DNA of 7,050 bases, taken from NCBI GenBank assembly GCA_029239575.1, contig JARBUP010000147.1:1-7050 (forward strand), read 5' to 3'. The notes beneath the pieces were generated by a model. It made no database searches. It was not told where the DNA came from and saw only the letters and a list, made by a program, of their open reading frames with translations. The first letter of the stretch is position 1, and each line of letters opens with the position of its first letter. Of the stretch, positions 1 to 6,128 are shown piece after piece. The translations under genes and the position numbers were made by a program. The DNA comes from Bacillota bacterium (GTDB lineage: Bacteria > Bacillota > Clostridia > Tissierellales > Sedimentibacteraceae).

Positions 1-926
1 ATATCCCATATGCATTTATTTTCTTCATATATTGCATTTGGATGATATTTTATGTATTCAGATATACGCTTTCTTTGTACTTCTTTTATTAAATGAATAA
101 TATCAAAATCTATTCCGTCTTCATCATAAATATAACCGTTTGAATCACTCATGGCTAAAACTTTAACACCCATTTCAATTGCTTTTTTGCATGTGTACAT
201 TGCAACATTTCCTGAACCATTAATAACTGCAGTTTTGCCTTCTATAGAAATTCCGTGGTATTTTAGCATTTCATTTACGAAATACAATAGTCCGAAACCA
301 GTAGCTTCTGTTCTTACTAATGATCCTCCATAGCTCAAACCTTTGCCTGTAAGAGTTCCTGCCTCAAATGAATTAGAAATTCTTTTATATTGTCCATATA
401 GATAACCGATTTCTCTTCCGCCAACACCTATATCCCCAGCAGGTACGTCAACAAATTGACCTATATGTCTGTAAAGTTCTGTCATGAAGCTCTTGCAAAA
501 GTTCATAATTTCAACATCTGATTTTCCTTTAGGATCAAAATCAGAACCACCTTTTGCACCACCTATTGGCAAACCGGTTAAAGCATTTTTGAATGTTTGT
601 TCAAACCCTAAAAATTTCATTACGCTGAGATTAACTGTAGGATGGAATCTCAACCCGCCTTTGTATGGACCTATAGCGCTATTGAACTGAACTCTATAAC
701 CAGTGTTTATTTGTATTTCTCCCTTATCGTCAATCCAAGGAACTCGAAAAATTATTTGTCTTTCTGGCTCAACTAATCTTTCTACAATTTTTTGTTGGAT
801 AAGTTTTTCGTTATCTTCTAAAACAGGTTTTATGCTGTTTAAAACTTCCTCTACAGTTTGATGGAACTCAGGTTGTGCAGGGTTTTTAGAAATAGTCTTT
901 TCAATGATTGCATTTACATAGCTCAT
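1..926 (-). CDS. gdhA: NADP-type glutamate dehydrogenase, C-terminus beyond left edge
   Basis: Hexameric (about 450-residue) glutamate dehydrogenase, which interconverts 2-oxoglutarate plus ammonia and glutamate in the cytoplasm. The 308 visible codons cover the N-terminal substrate domain and the first half of the Rossmann domain. Numbering coincides with Clostridium symbiosum GDH: K89 (in GPYKGG), K113 (TFKNA), K125 (GGAKGG) and catalytic D165 (PAGDIGVGGREIG) are all present. The nucleotide-binding GSGNVA motif is at residues 237-242, and the strand after it ends in S260-D261-S262, as in the NADP enzyme of E. coli (ASDSSG) and unlike the NAD enzyme of C. symbiosum, so I infer NADP(H) specificity. 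The start ATG (complement of 924-926) is preceded by AAAGGAG (complement of 933-939) with a 6-nt spacer. The remaining 140 or so residues lie outside the window. It is divergent from the stress operon and probably functionally unrelated to it. Confidence 0.95.
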   Translation of the reverse strand, partial: MSYVNAIIEKTISKNPAQPEFHQTVEEVLNSIKPVLEDNEKLIQQKIVERLVEPERQIIFRVPWIDDKGEIQINTGYRVQFNSAIGPYKGGLRFHPTVNLSVMKFLGFEQTFKNALTGLPIGGAKGGSDFDPKGKSDVEIMNFCKSFMTELYRHIGQFVDVPAGDIGVGGREIGYLYGQYKRISNSFEAGTLTGKGLSYGGSLVRTEATGFGLLYFVNEMLKYHGISIEGKTAVINGSGNVAMYTCKKAIEMGVKVLAMSDSNGYIYDEDGIDFDIIHLIKEVQRKRISEYIKYHPNAIYEENKCIWD

Positions 927-993
927 AATAATCTCCTTTATATATTAATAAATTGTAACAATTAACGTTGTTATGAATTGTCTTCTTGTTAAT

Positions 994-1022
994 AATATAT
1001 GCTAAATATTGAGTGATGTCAA
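994..1022 (-). promoter_or_regulatory. Predicted sigma-A promoter of gdhA
   Basis: On the minus strand, TTGACA (complement of 1017-1022) and TATATT (complement of 994-999) are separated by exactly 17 bp. The -35 is a perfect consensus and the -10 has one mismatch from TATAAT. The expected start of transcription is near 987, giving a leader of about 60 nt before the gdhA ATG. Predicted from sequence only. Confidence 0.7.
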
Positions 1023-1196
1023 TTTTAATTTTATAATATTACGCAAATGTAACAATTATAAAATGGGGAAAAATCAAAAACAAGAGGTATAACTTGAATA
1101 TGTGATAAAAATATAGATAATTGTTGCTATAAGAGTTATTTATGTTAAAATTAGGTATTTTGATTAAAATCAATTAAAAAAGGTCTAAAATAGAAC

Positions 1197-1224
1197 TTGA
1201 AAACAATAAATGTAGTGGTATAAT
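1197..1224 (+). promoter_or_regulatory. Predicted sigma-A promoter of the ctsR-mcsA-mcsB-clpC operon (extended -10)
   Basis: TTGAAA (1197-1202) and a perfect TATAAT (1219-1224) are 16 bp apart, with TGG immediately before the -10 (TG at 1216-1217), an extended -10 element. Transcription should start near 1231, within a few bases of the CtsR operator, so bound repressor would block open-complex formation or early clearance. The strength of the promoter fits a gene set kept off by a repressor and released on heat or protein stress. No sigma-B-type promoter is obvious upstream, in contrast to B. subtilis, where the ctsR operon also has one. Confidence 0.8.
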
Positions 1225-1233
1225 AAAATAAAA

Positions 1234-1250
1234 GGTCAAAGAAAGTCAAA
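1234..1250 (+). promoter_or_regulatory. CtsR operator (tandem heptad repeat)
   Basis: GGTCAAA-GAA-AGTCAAA matches the established CtsR consensus RGTCAAANANRGTCAAA at every defined position. It sits 10 bp downstream of the -10 hexamer, at the predicted transcription start, and 40 bp before the ctsR start codon, so the operon is almost certainly autoregulated. A lone, one-mismatch heptad (GGTCAGA, 1267-1273) lies further downstream without a properly spaced partner and is probably not a separate site. Confidence 0.93.
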
Positions 1251-1290
1251 GTTAAAGACAGTAAAAGGTCAGATAAAAAGGAAGTAATAT

Positions 1291-1761
1291 ATGTCAAAAC
1301 TAAGTGATATTATAGAAGGCTTTATTAAAGAATTAATGGATTCAAATCAATCAAGCATCATTGAAATTCAACGAAATATGTTAGCTCAACAATTTGATTG
1401 CTCCCCTTCTCAAATAAATTATGTTCTAACAACAAGGTTTAACAATGAAAGAGGATATATAATTGAAAGCCGAAGGGGTGGCGGAGGATATATCAAAATT
1501 TATAAAGTTGAAACTTCAAAACAAAATGATTTAGAAAAAATTTTAAATGAAAGTATTGGAGATGCTATTACAATAAACAAAGCTTTTGATTTAATTGATG
1601 TATTAAATGAAAAGCGTATAATTACTAAAAGAGAACAAACAATAATTAAAATTATCTTAACAGACAGAACTTTAAATGTCGTAAATCAACAAAACAGAAA
1701 TAAATTAAGATCGGATATACTAAAGGAAATAATATTAGCTATTATAAATTCAACTAATTAA
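1291..1761 (+). CDS. ctsR: CtsR transcriptional repressor of class III stress genes
   Basis: A 156-residue repressor of clp and mcs genes (B. subtilis CtsR is about 154). The N-terminal winged helix-turn-helix spans about residues 1-72. The recognition part has SPSQINYVLTTRF (38-50) and the glycine-rich wing RRGGGGYI (61-68), which enters the minor groove. Arg28, Arg49 and Arg62, the DNA-contacting arginines of Geobacillus CtsR, are all conserved; Arg62 is the McsB phosphorylation target there. The C-terminal domain (about 75-156) contains the NEKRIITKREQTI segment seen in the family's dimerisation and McsB/ClpC-interaction region. The ATG follows AAGGAAG (1278-1284) with 6 nt spacing. It is the first gene of the operon and lies directly behind its own operator. 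Codon use and base composition match the neighbouring genes. Confidence 0.97.
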   Translation: MSKLSDIIEGFIKELMDSNQSSIIEIQRNMLAQQFDCSPSQINYVLTTRFNNERGYIIESRRGGGGYIKIYKVETSKQNDLEKILNESIGDAITINKAFDLIDVLNEKRIITKREQTIIKIILTDRTLNVVNQQNRNKLRSDILKEIILAIINSTN

Positions 1762-1778
1762 GATCAAGGAGGCATAAA

Positions 1779-2267
1779 ATGTTATGTAATGAATGTGGCA
1801 AAAATGAAGCAACAGTACATTTAACTCATATCATTAATGGAAAAAAGTCGGAAAATCATTTGTGTGAAGAATGCGCTAAAAAAAATCAACAAATGTTTAA
1901 TTCAACTTTTACTATTGAAAATGTATTTTCAGAAATGTTAAATAATGCATTTAATAAATCTGGATATACTCCAACAAAAGGATGTACAACATGTGGTATG
2001 ACATATGATCAATTTAGAAAAATAGGAAAATTTGGATGTCCTGATTGTATTGAAACTTTTAAAACGAAGTTAATGCCAGTTGTAAAAAGTATTCAAGGCT
2101 ATGATGTTCATGTAGGTAAAATACCTAAACGTGCAGGCGGAAATTATAAATTAAAAAAAGATATAGAAAAATTAAAAGATGAATTAAAATTAATGGTTGA
2201 ACAAGAAGAATATGAAAAAGCTGCAGAACTTAGGGATAAAATTAGAAATTTAGAAAAAGGAATTTAA
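1779..2267 (+). CDS. mcsA: McsA, zinc-finger activator of the McsB arginine kinase
   Basis: A 162-residue zinc-binding protein that in B. subtilis binds and stimulates McsB and modulates CtsR/ClpC activity. Four CXXC pairs are visible: C3/C6, C29/C32, C69/C72 and C87/C90, enough for two zinc sites and the full family complement. The C-terminal part (about 124-160) is a charged UVR-type coiled-coil hairpin ending in EYEKAAELRDKIRNLE, closely similar to the ClpC middle domain encoded downstream (FEKAASLRDEEKKIQ). A near-perfect AAGGAGG (1766-1772) lies 6 nt before the ATG and 17 nt separate it from the ctsR stop, so it is cotranscribed. Length is somewhat below the roughly 185 residues of the B. 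subtilis protein, with no motif lost. Confidence 0.95.
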   Translation: MLCNECGKNEATVHLTHIINGKKSENHLCEECAKKNQQMFNSTFTIENVFSEMLNNAFNKSGYTPTKGCTTCGMTYDQFRKIGKFGCPDCIETFKTKLMPVVKSIQGYDVHVGKIPKRAGGNYKLKKDIEKLKDELKLMVEQEEYEKAAELRDKIRNLEKGI

Positions 2268-2290
2268 TATTTGGCAAAGGAAGTGATAGC

Positions 2291-3286
2291 ATGGATAAAG
2301 AACATGAAATAGTGGTAACAAGCAGAATAAGGCTTGCTCGTAATTTAAAAAATTATAAATTTCCTGTTAAAATGACTGGGGAAGAATCAAATGAAATAAT
2401 AGATGCTGTAAATAATGCTATTAAAGATAAAGATTTAAACTTTAAGCTAACATATATGAGGGATTTAACTGATGTTGAAAAATTTGTATTTATTGAAAAA
2501 CATTTTATTAGTCCGGCTCTTTCAGAAAACAAAAATAATGGAGCATTTTTGTTAAGTGCAGATGATAAGATATCCATAATGATTAATGAGGAAGACCACA
2601 TAAGAATACAAACTCTTGGCTATGGAATGTGTTTAAATGAATGTTGGGAGCAGGCAACTAAAGTAGATGATATGCTGGAAGAGCACCTAGATTATGCATT
2701 TGATAAAGAACTTGGTTATATTGCTTCTTGTCCTACAAATATAGGAACTGGCATGCGTGCATCTGTAATGCTTCACTTACCTGCATTATCAATGACTAAC
2801 CAAATGGACAGAATATTGTTTGGAATATCGCAACTTGGTATTGCTGTAAGAGGAGTTTATGGTGAAGGAACGAAATCCATGGGACATTTGTTTCAAATAT
2901 CTAATCAAGGTACTTTAGGAGCAACAGAAGAAACTTTAATAGAAAAAATTTCTCAAATAGTTATGCAAATAGTACAAAAAGAGCAAATTACAAGGGAACA
3001 GTTCAGAAAAAATAATTTTGATGATATAGAAGATCAAATTCACAGAGCATATGGTATTTTAACTAATGCAAGGAGTATTTGTTCAGACGAAGCAATGAAA
3101 TTATTATCCTATGTTAAACTGGGAAAAGAAATGGGTATAATGAGTAAAGTAGATAATAAAAATTTATATGGTTTAATGGTAGAAGTTCAGCCAAATAATA
3201 TTTTATCCAATGCTAACGAACAGCTTAACTTAAAAGAAAGGGATAAAATAAGAGCTGAAATAATTAGAAATAAATTATTAGGTTAA
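2291..3286 (+). CDS. mcsB: McsB protein-arginine kinase
   Basis: An ATP:guanido phosphotransferase-type kinase (331 residues) that phosphorylates arginine side chains, marking proteins for ClpCP. Visible motifs, in order: SRIRLARN (11-18, nucleotide site), NEEDHIR (99-105), SCPTNIGTGMRASVM (146-160) with the catalytic-loop Cys147, RGVYGEGT (187-194) with Glu192, and RDKIRA (317-322), the RDXXRA phosphoarginine-binding allosteric pocket. Positions are consistently 20 lower than in B. subtilis McsB (C167, E212, R337/D338), because the N-terminal extension before SRIRLARN is short. No earlier in-frame start with a good ribosome site exists; AAAGGAAG (2276-2283) lies 7 nt before this ATG, so the short form looks genuine. 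A 23-nt gap follows mcsA. The active site appears complete. Confidence 0.96.
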   Translation: MDKEHEIVVTSRIRLARNLKNYKFPVKMTGEESNEIIDAVNNAIKDKDLNFKLTYMRDLTDVEKFVFIEKHFISPALSENKNNGAFLLSADDKISIMINEEDHIRIQTLGYGMCLNECWEQATKVDDMLEEHLDYAFDKELGYIASCPTNIGTGMRASVMLHLPALSMTNQMDRILFGISQLGIAVRGVYGEGTKSMGHLFQISNQGTLGATEETLIEKISQIVMQIVQKEQITREQFRKNNFDDIEDQIHRAYGILTNARSICSDEAMKLLSYVKLGKEMGIMSKVDNKNLYGLMVEVQPNNILSNANEQLNLKERDKIRAEIIRNKLLG

Positions 3287-3300
3287 TGAAATAATATGAT

Positions 3301-3305
3301 GGGAG
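3301..3305 (+). promoter_or_regulatory. Ribosome binding site that decides the clpC start
   Basis: GGGAG lies 8 nt before ATG 3314. The two earlier in-frame ATGs (3296 and 3299) have only AT-rich sequence upstream and no purine-rich site. The protein starting at 3314 (MINGFNNEAK) also aligns end to end with the start of B. subtilis ClpC (FGRFTERAQ), which favours 3314 over 3296. Confidence 0.7.
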
Positions 3306-3313
3306 ATGAAAAT

Positions 3314-5755
3314 ATGATAAATGGATTTAACAATGAAGCTAAAAATGCAATAAATTTAGCACAGGAAGAAGTTAAAAAATTTAAACACAATGTATTAGGA
3401 ACAGAACATATTTTGTTGGGTTTAATGTTGGAACAAGAAGGAATTGCAGGTAAAATACTTAGAAATAAATTGAATATTGAAGACGTTAGAAATATAATAA
3501 AAAGAACTTCTGGCATGGGTGAAGTATTACCAGAGTACATTACTATAAGTCCAAGAAGCAAGTATATAATAGAACTTGCAAAACAATATTCATTAGAAAT
3601 GTCCCAACCTTTTATTGGACCAGAACATATACTTTTAGGATTAATTGATGAAGGTGAAGGAATAGGTGCTCAAATATTAAAACAAGCAACAAATCACAAA
3701 GATTTGAAAAACGAAGTACTTGAAGCTATAAGAGGTCAAACAGGTGAAAAAGCACCGGGATCAAATGCAAAAGCCCAAAATTCTAAACCTGCTTCAACAA
3801 AAACAATAGATAAATATGGCACTGACTTAAATCAGCGTGCAAGAGAAGGAAAACTTGACCCAGTTATAGGAAGGGAAGATGTTATTCAAAGGGTAATTCA
3901 AATTCTTTCAAGAAGAACTAAAAACAATCCTTGTTTAATAGGGGAACCTGGTGTTGGTAAAACTGCCATAGCTGAAGGTTTGGCACAGGAAATAGTTAAA
4001 GGAAATGTACCTGAATTGTTAAAGGATAAAAGGGTTGTAACTCTTGATTTAACTGGAATGTTAGCTGGTGCTAAATATAGAGGAGAATTTGAAGAACGTT
4101 TAAAAAATGCAATAGATGAAATAAAACAATCTGGAGATATTATTTTATTTATAGATGAAATTCATACAATAATTGGGGCAGGTGCTTCTGAAGGAGCCAT
4201 AGATGCTTCAAATATTTTAAAACCTACATTAGCAAGAGGTGAAATGCAAGTAGTTGGAGCAACAACTATAGATGAATATAAAAAACATATTGAAAAAGAT
4301 GTAGCTCTTGAAAGAAGGTTCCAACCTATTACTGTTGAAGAGCCAAGTGTTGAAAATACAATTTTAATACTAAAAGGTTTAAGAGACAAATATGAAGCAC
4401 ACCATAAAATAGTTATAAAAGATGAAGCCATAGAAGCAGCTGCAAAATTATCACACAGATATATTTCTGATAGATTTTTGCCTGATAAAGCAATTGACTT
4501 AGTAGATGAAGCTGCATCAAAAGCAAGATTAAAATCTTCTACAGCCCCAAAAGATTTAAAGGAATTAGAAGATAAATTAAAAGAAGTGAACAACGAAAAA
4601 AGAGGAGCTATCAGCAATCAAAATTTTGAAAAAGCTGCAAGCTTAAGAGATGAAGAAAAGAAAATACAGGATGAATTAATGAGCCAAAAAGAAAAATGGG
4701 CTTCTAAAAATTCTAAAGACTCAAGTATAGGTTATGAAGAAATAGCTGATGTAGTTGCACAGTGGACTGGAATACCAGTTAAAAAATTACAAGGTGAAGA
4801 ATCAAGCAGGCTTTTAAACATGGAAGAAATACTTCATAATCGTGTTATAGGCCAGGAAAAGGCTGTTGAAGCAATATCAAAAGCTATTAGAAGATCAAGA
4901 GTTGGATTAAAAGACCCTAAAAAACCAATTGGTTCATTTATATTTTTAGGTCCAACTGGTGTAGGTAAAACTGAGTTGACAAAAGCATTGGCAGAATCAA
5001 TGTTTGGTGATGAAAATGCAATGATTAGAATAGATATGTCCGAGTATATGGAAAAACATTCTGTTTCTAAATTAGTTGGTTCACCTCCAGGATATGTTGG
5101 TTTTGATGAAGGTGGTCAACTAACAGAAAAAGTAAGGCGTAAACCATATTCAGTTATTTTGTTTGATGAAATTGAAAAAGCTCATCCTGATGTATTTAAT
5201 ATAATGCTGCAAATACTTGATGATGGTAGATTAACTGATTCTAAAGGTAGAACTGTTGATTTTAAAAACACTGTTATCATTATGACATCAAATGTTGGTG
5301 CAAGTACAATTAAAAAACAAAGAACTTTAGGTTTTGCATCTAATTCAACAAATGAAGAAAAAAATGAATATGATAAAATGAAAGAACATGTAATGAGTCA
5401 ACTTAAAGAAACTTTTAGACCAGAATTTTTAAATCGTATTGATGAAATAATTGTGTTCCACTCTTTAAATCAAGAACATATTAGAGAAATAGTTTCTCTG
5501 ATGATTGATAATTTATCTAAACGACTTGAACAATTAAACATCAAAATTGAATTAGACGATAAAGCTTTAGATTTCTTAGCTAAAGAAGGTTTCGATCCTA
5601 TGTATGGTGCAAGACCTCTTCAAAGAGAAATAAGAAGGAAAATAGAAGATAGATTATCCGAAGAACTTTTAAAAGGAACTGTTCAAAATTTAGATACTAT
5701 TAAAATTTCTGCTGATGACAAAGATTTAATATTTGAAAATATTAAATTAAATTAA
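3314..5755 (+). CDS. clpC: ClpC AAA+ unfoldase, ClpP partner
   Basis: An 813-residue HSP100 ATPase (B. subtilis 810) that unfolds phosphoarginine-marked or adaptor-delivered proteins and feeds them to ClpP. Double Clp_N domain at about 1-140 with repeats TEHILLGL (30-37) and PEHILLGL (103-110); Glu31 and Glu104 match the phosphoarginine-receptor glutamates E32 and E106 of B. subtilis ClpC. D1: Walker A GEPGVGKT (210-217), pore loop KYRG (254-257), Walker B ILFIDE (277-282), Arg finger RRF (334-336). Middle coiled-coil domain about 409-465 with FEKAASLRD; Phe438 corresponds to the residue holding ClpC in its resting assembly. D2: GPTGVGKT (546-553), GYVG pore loop (593-596), VILFDE (614-619), Arg708, sensor-2 GAR (765-767). 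ClpP-docking loop LGF at 672-674. An alternative start at 3296 would add six residues. Confidence 0.97.
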   Translation: MINGFNNEAKNAINLAQEEVKKFKHNVLGTEHILLGLMLEQEGIAGKILRNKLNIEDVRNIIKRTSGMGEVLPEYITISPRSKYIIELAKQYSLEMSQPFIGPEHILLGLIDEGEGIGAQILKQATNHKDLKNEVLEAIRGQTGEKAPGSNAKAQNSKPASTKTIDKYGTDLNQRAREGKLDPVIGREDVIQRVIQILSRRTKNNPCLIGEPGVGKTAIAEGLAQEIVKGNVPELLKDKRVVTLDLTGMLAGAKYRGEFEERLKNAIDEIKQSGDIILFIDEIHTIIGAGASEGAIDASNILKPTLARGEMQVVGATTIDEYKKHIEKDVALERRFQPITVEEPSVENTILILKGLRDKYEAHHKIVIKDEAIEAAAKLSHRYISDRFLPDKAIDLVDEAASKARLKSSTAPKDLKELEDKLKEVNNEKRGAISNQNFEKAASLRDEEKKIQDELMSQKEKWASKNSKDSSIGYEEIADVVAQWTGIPVKKLQGEESSRLLNMEEILHNRVIGQEKAVEAISKAIRRSRVGLKDPKKPIGSFIFLGPTGVGKTELTKALAESMFGDENAMIRIDMSEYMEKHSVSKLVGSPPGYVGFDEGGQLTEKVRRKPYSVILFDEIEKAHPDVFNIMLQILDDGRLTDSKGRTVDFKNTVIIMTSNVGASTIKKQRTLGFASNSTNEEKNEYDKMKEHVMSQLKETFRPEFLNRIDEIIVFHSLNQEHIREIVSLMIDNLSKRLEQLNIKIELDDKALDFLAKEGFDPMYGARPLQREIRRKIEDRLSEELLKGTVQNLDTIKISADDKDLIFENIKLN

Positions 5756-5781
5756 TAAAATTATTTTTAAATAAAAAACAC

Positions 5782-5809
5782 TTGACAAATTTTAAAATAG
5801 GCATATAAT
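5782..5809 (+). promoter_or_regulatory. Predicted sigma-A promoter of the aspS T-box transcript
   Basis: Perfect TTGACA (5782-5787) and perfect TATAAT (5804-5809) hexamers, with a 16-bp spacer. Transcription should begin near 5816, about 14 nt before the base of T-box stem I, which is the expected arrangement. Confidence 0.88.
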
Positions 5810-5815
5810 AATTTA

Positions 5816-6089
5816 AAATAACAATAATTAAGCGATGATAGGAAGAGTAAATTAAAATTTAGTTACAGAGAGATAGCGTTGGTGAGAGTCTATTGCGATA
5901 ATTTTAATTGAAGAACGTCCTTGAGCTTTTGACCGAAAATGCAAAGCATGAGTAGACTCAGACGCATCCGAGCGTTAAAGCGGCAAAAACATGTTAGTGT
6001 TTTTTGAGTGAGCGTAAAGCTAAATTGGGTGGTACCGCGAAAGAAAGTTATATAACTCCTTCGTCCCTTTGGGATTGAAGGAGTTTTTT
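5816..6089 (+). ncRNA. T-box riboswitch upstream of aspS, specifier GAAC (AAC Asn / GAA Glu)
   Basis: Transcription-terminating T-box leader that senses uncharged tRNA. Stem I closes with AAGC 5830-5833/GCUU 5925-5928, followed by a kink-turn-like GA region and helix AGGA 5840-5843/UCCU 5918-5921. The specifier loop lies between AGAGUA (5844-5849) and GAAGAACG (5910-5917), capped by a perfect 9-bp helix 5850-5858/5901-5909. The apical part has the AGAGA and GGUGAGAG motifs with helix AUAG 5873-5876/CUAU 5890-5893. Hairpins follow at 5962-5975 and 5985-6004 (7-bp stem III). The T-box core UGGUACCGCG is at 6030-6039; GGG 6027-6029 can pair with CCC 6065-6067 to form the antiterminator. After the loop-E GAA (5910-5912) and one base, the canonical register is AAC (5914-5916, Asn), overlapping GAA (5913-5915, Glu). 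No Asp codon (GAC/GAU) lies in the loop. Pairings were worked out by eye. Confidence 0.95.
6054..6089 (+). terminator. T-box intrinsic terminator
   Basis: AACTCCTTC (6054-6062) pairs with GAAGGAGTT (6077-6085) and, further in, TCCC (6064-6067) pairs with GGGA (6071-6074) around a TTT loop. A run of six T occupies 6084-6089. The CCC used here is the same one the antiterminator needs for pairing with GGG 6027-6029, so the two structures are mutually exclusive. Uncharged tRNA would favour readthrough into aspS. Confidence 0.93.
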
Positions 6090-6094
6090 GTATT

Positions 6095-6110
6095 CAAATA
6101 AGCTTATTTG
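6095..6110. repeat. 16-bp perfect palindrome after the T-box terminator
   Basis: CAAATAAGCTTATTTG reads identically on both strands. It lies 5 bp beyond the terminator U-tract. Its CAAATAA and TTATTTG ends recur in the longer inverted repeat at 6129-6167, so the two could pair in alternative ways in RNA. Function unknown; an operator site or an RNA processing hairpin are possible, and chance in AT-rich DNA is not excluded. Confidence 0.6.
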
Positions 6111-6128
6111 TTCTTTAAATGCAGTATT

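Larger units (their letters stand above)
927..1290. other. Divergent gdhA/ctsR intergenic region
   Basis: A 364-bp AT-rich gap between the two divergent starts. It holds the gdhA promoter (minus strand), the ctsR promoter and the CtsR operator, each listed separately. In the gdhA leader there is a 6-bp inverted repeat, TAACAA at 956-961 and TTGTTA at 968-973. An 11-bp direct repeat, TGTAACAATTA, occurs at 954-964 and 1048-1058, either side of the gdhA promoter. A small dyad TTGATT-AA-AATCAA lies at 1160-1173. I see no convincing small ORF, terminator or RNA gene in it, and no CIRCE (HrcA) element. Confidence 0.7.

Noticed and set aside
151..690. Two plus-strand open frames (151-333 and 484-690) opposite gdhA
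   Set aside because: They are antisense to a strongly conserved GDH coding sequence, have no ribosome binding sites and encode no recognisable motif.
1267..1273. Second CtsR operator from the GGTCAGA heptad
   Set aside because: Only one imperfect heptad, with no partner 3 bp away; it does not meet the tandem-repeat consensus.
3296..3313. Earlier clpC start at ATG 3296 or 3299
   Set aside because: No purine-rich site precedes these ATGs, whereas GGGAG precedes 3314 and the protein from 3314 aligns with the family N-terminus. Not fully excluded.
2353..3561. Minus-strand open frames at 2353-2601 and 3283-3561
   Set aside because: Antisense shadows of mcsB and clpC, where the plus-strand proteins are fully conserved; no ribosome binding site or family resemblance.
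4162..4617. Minus-strand open frame of 151 codons
   Set aside because: It lies opposite the clpC D1 and middle domain region and arises from codon bias in AT-rich coding DNA.
5756..5781. Intrinsic terminator directly after clpC
   Set aside because: The stretch is AT-rich with T- and A-runs but has no stable hairpin before a T-run.
5931..5933. GAC as an Asp specifier codon of the T-box
   Set aside because: It lies beyond the closing base pairs of stem I (5925-5928), outside the specifier loop.
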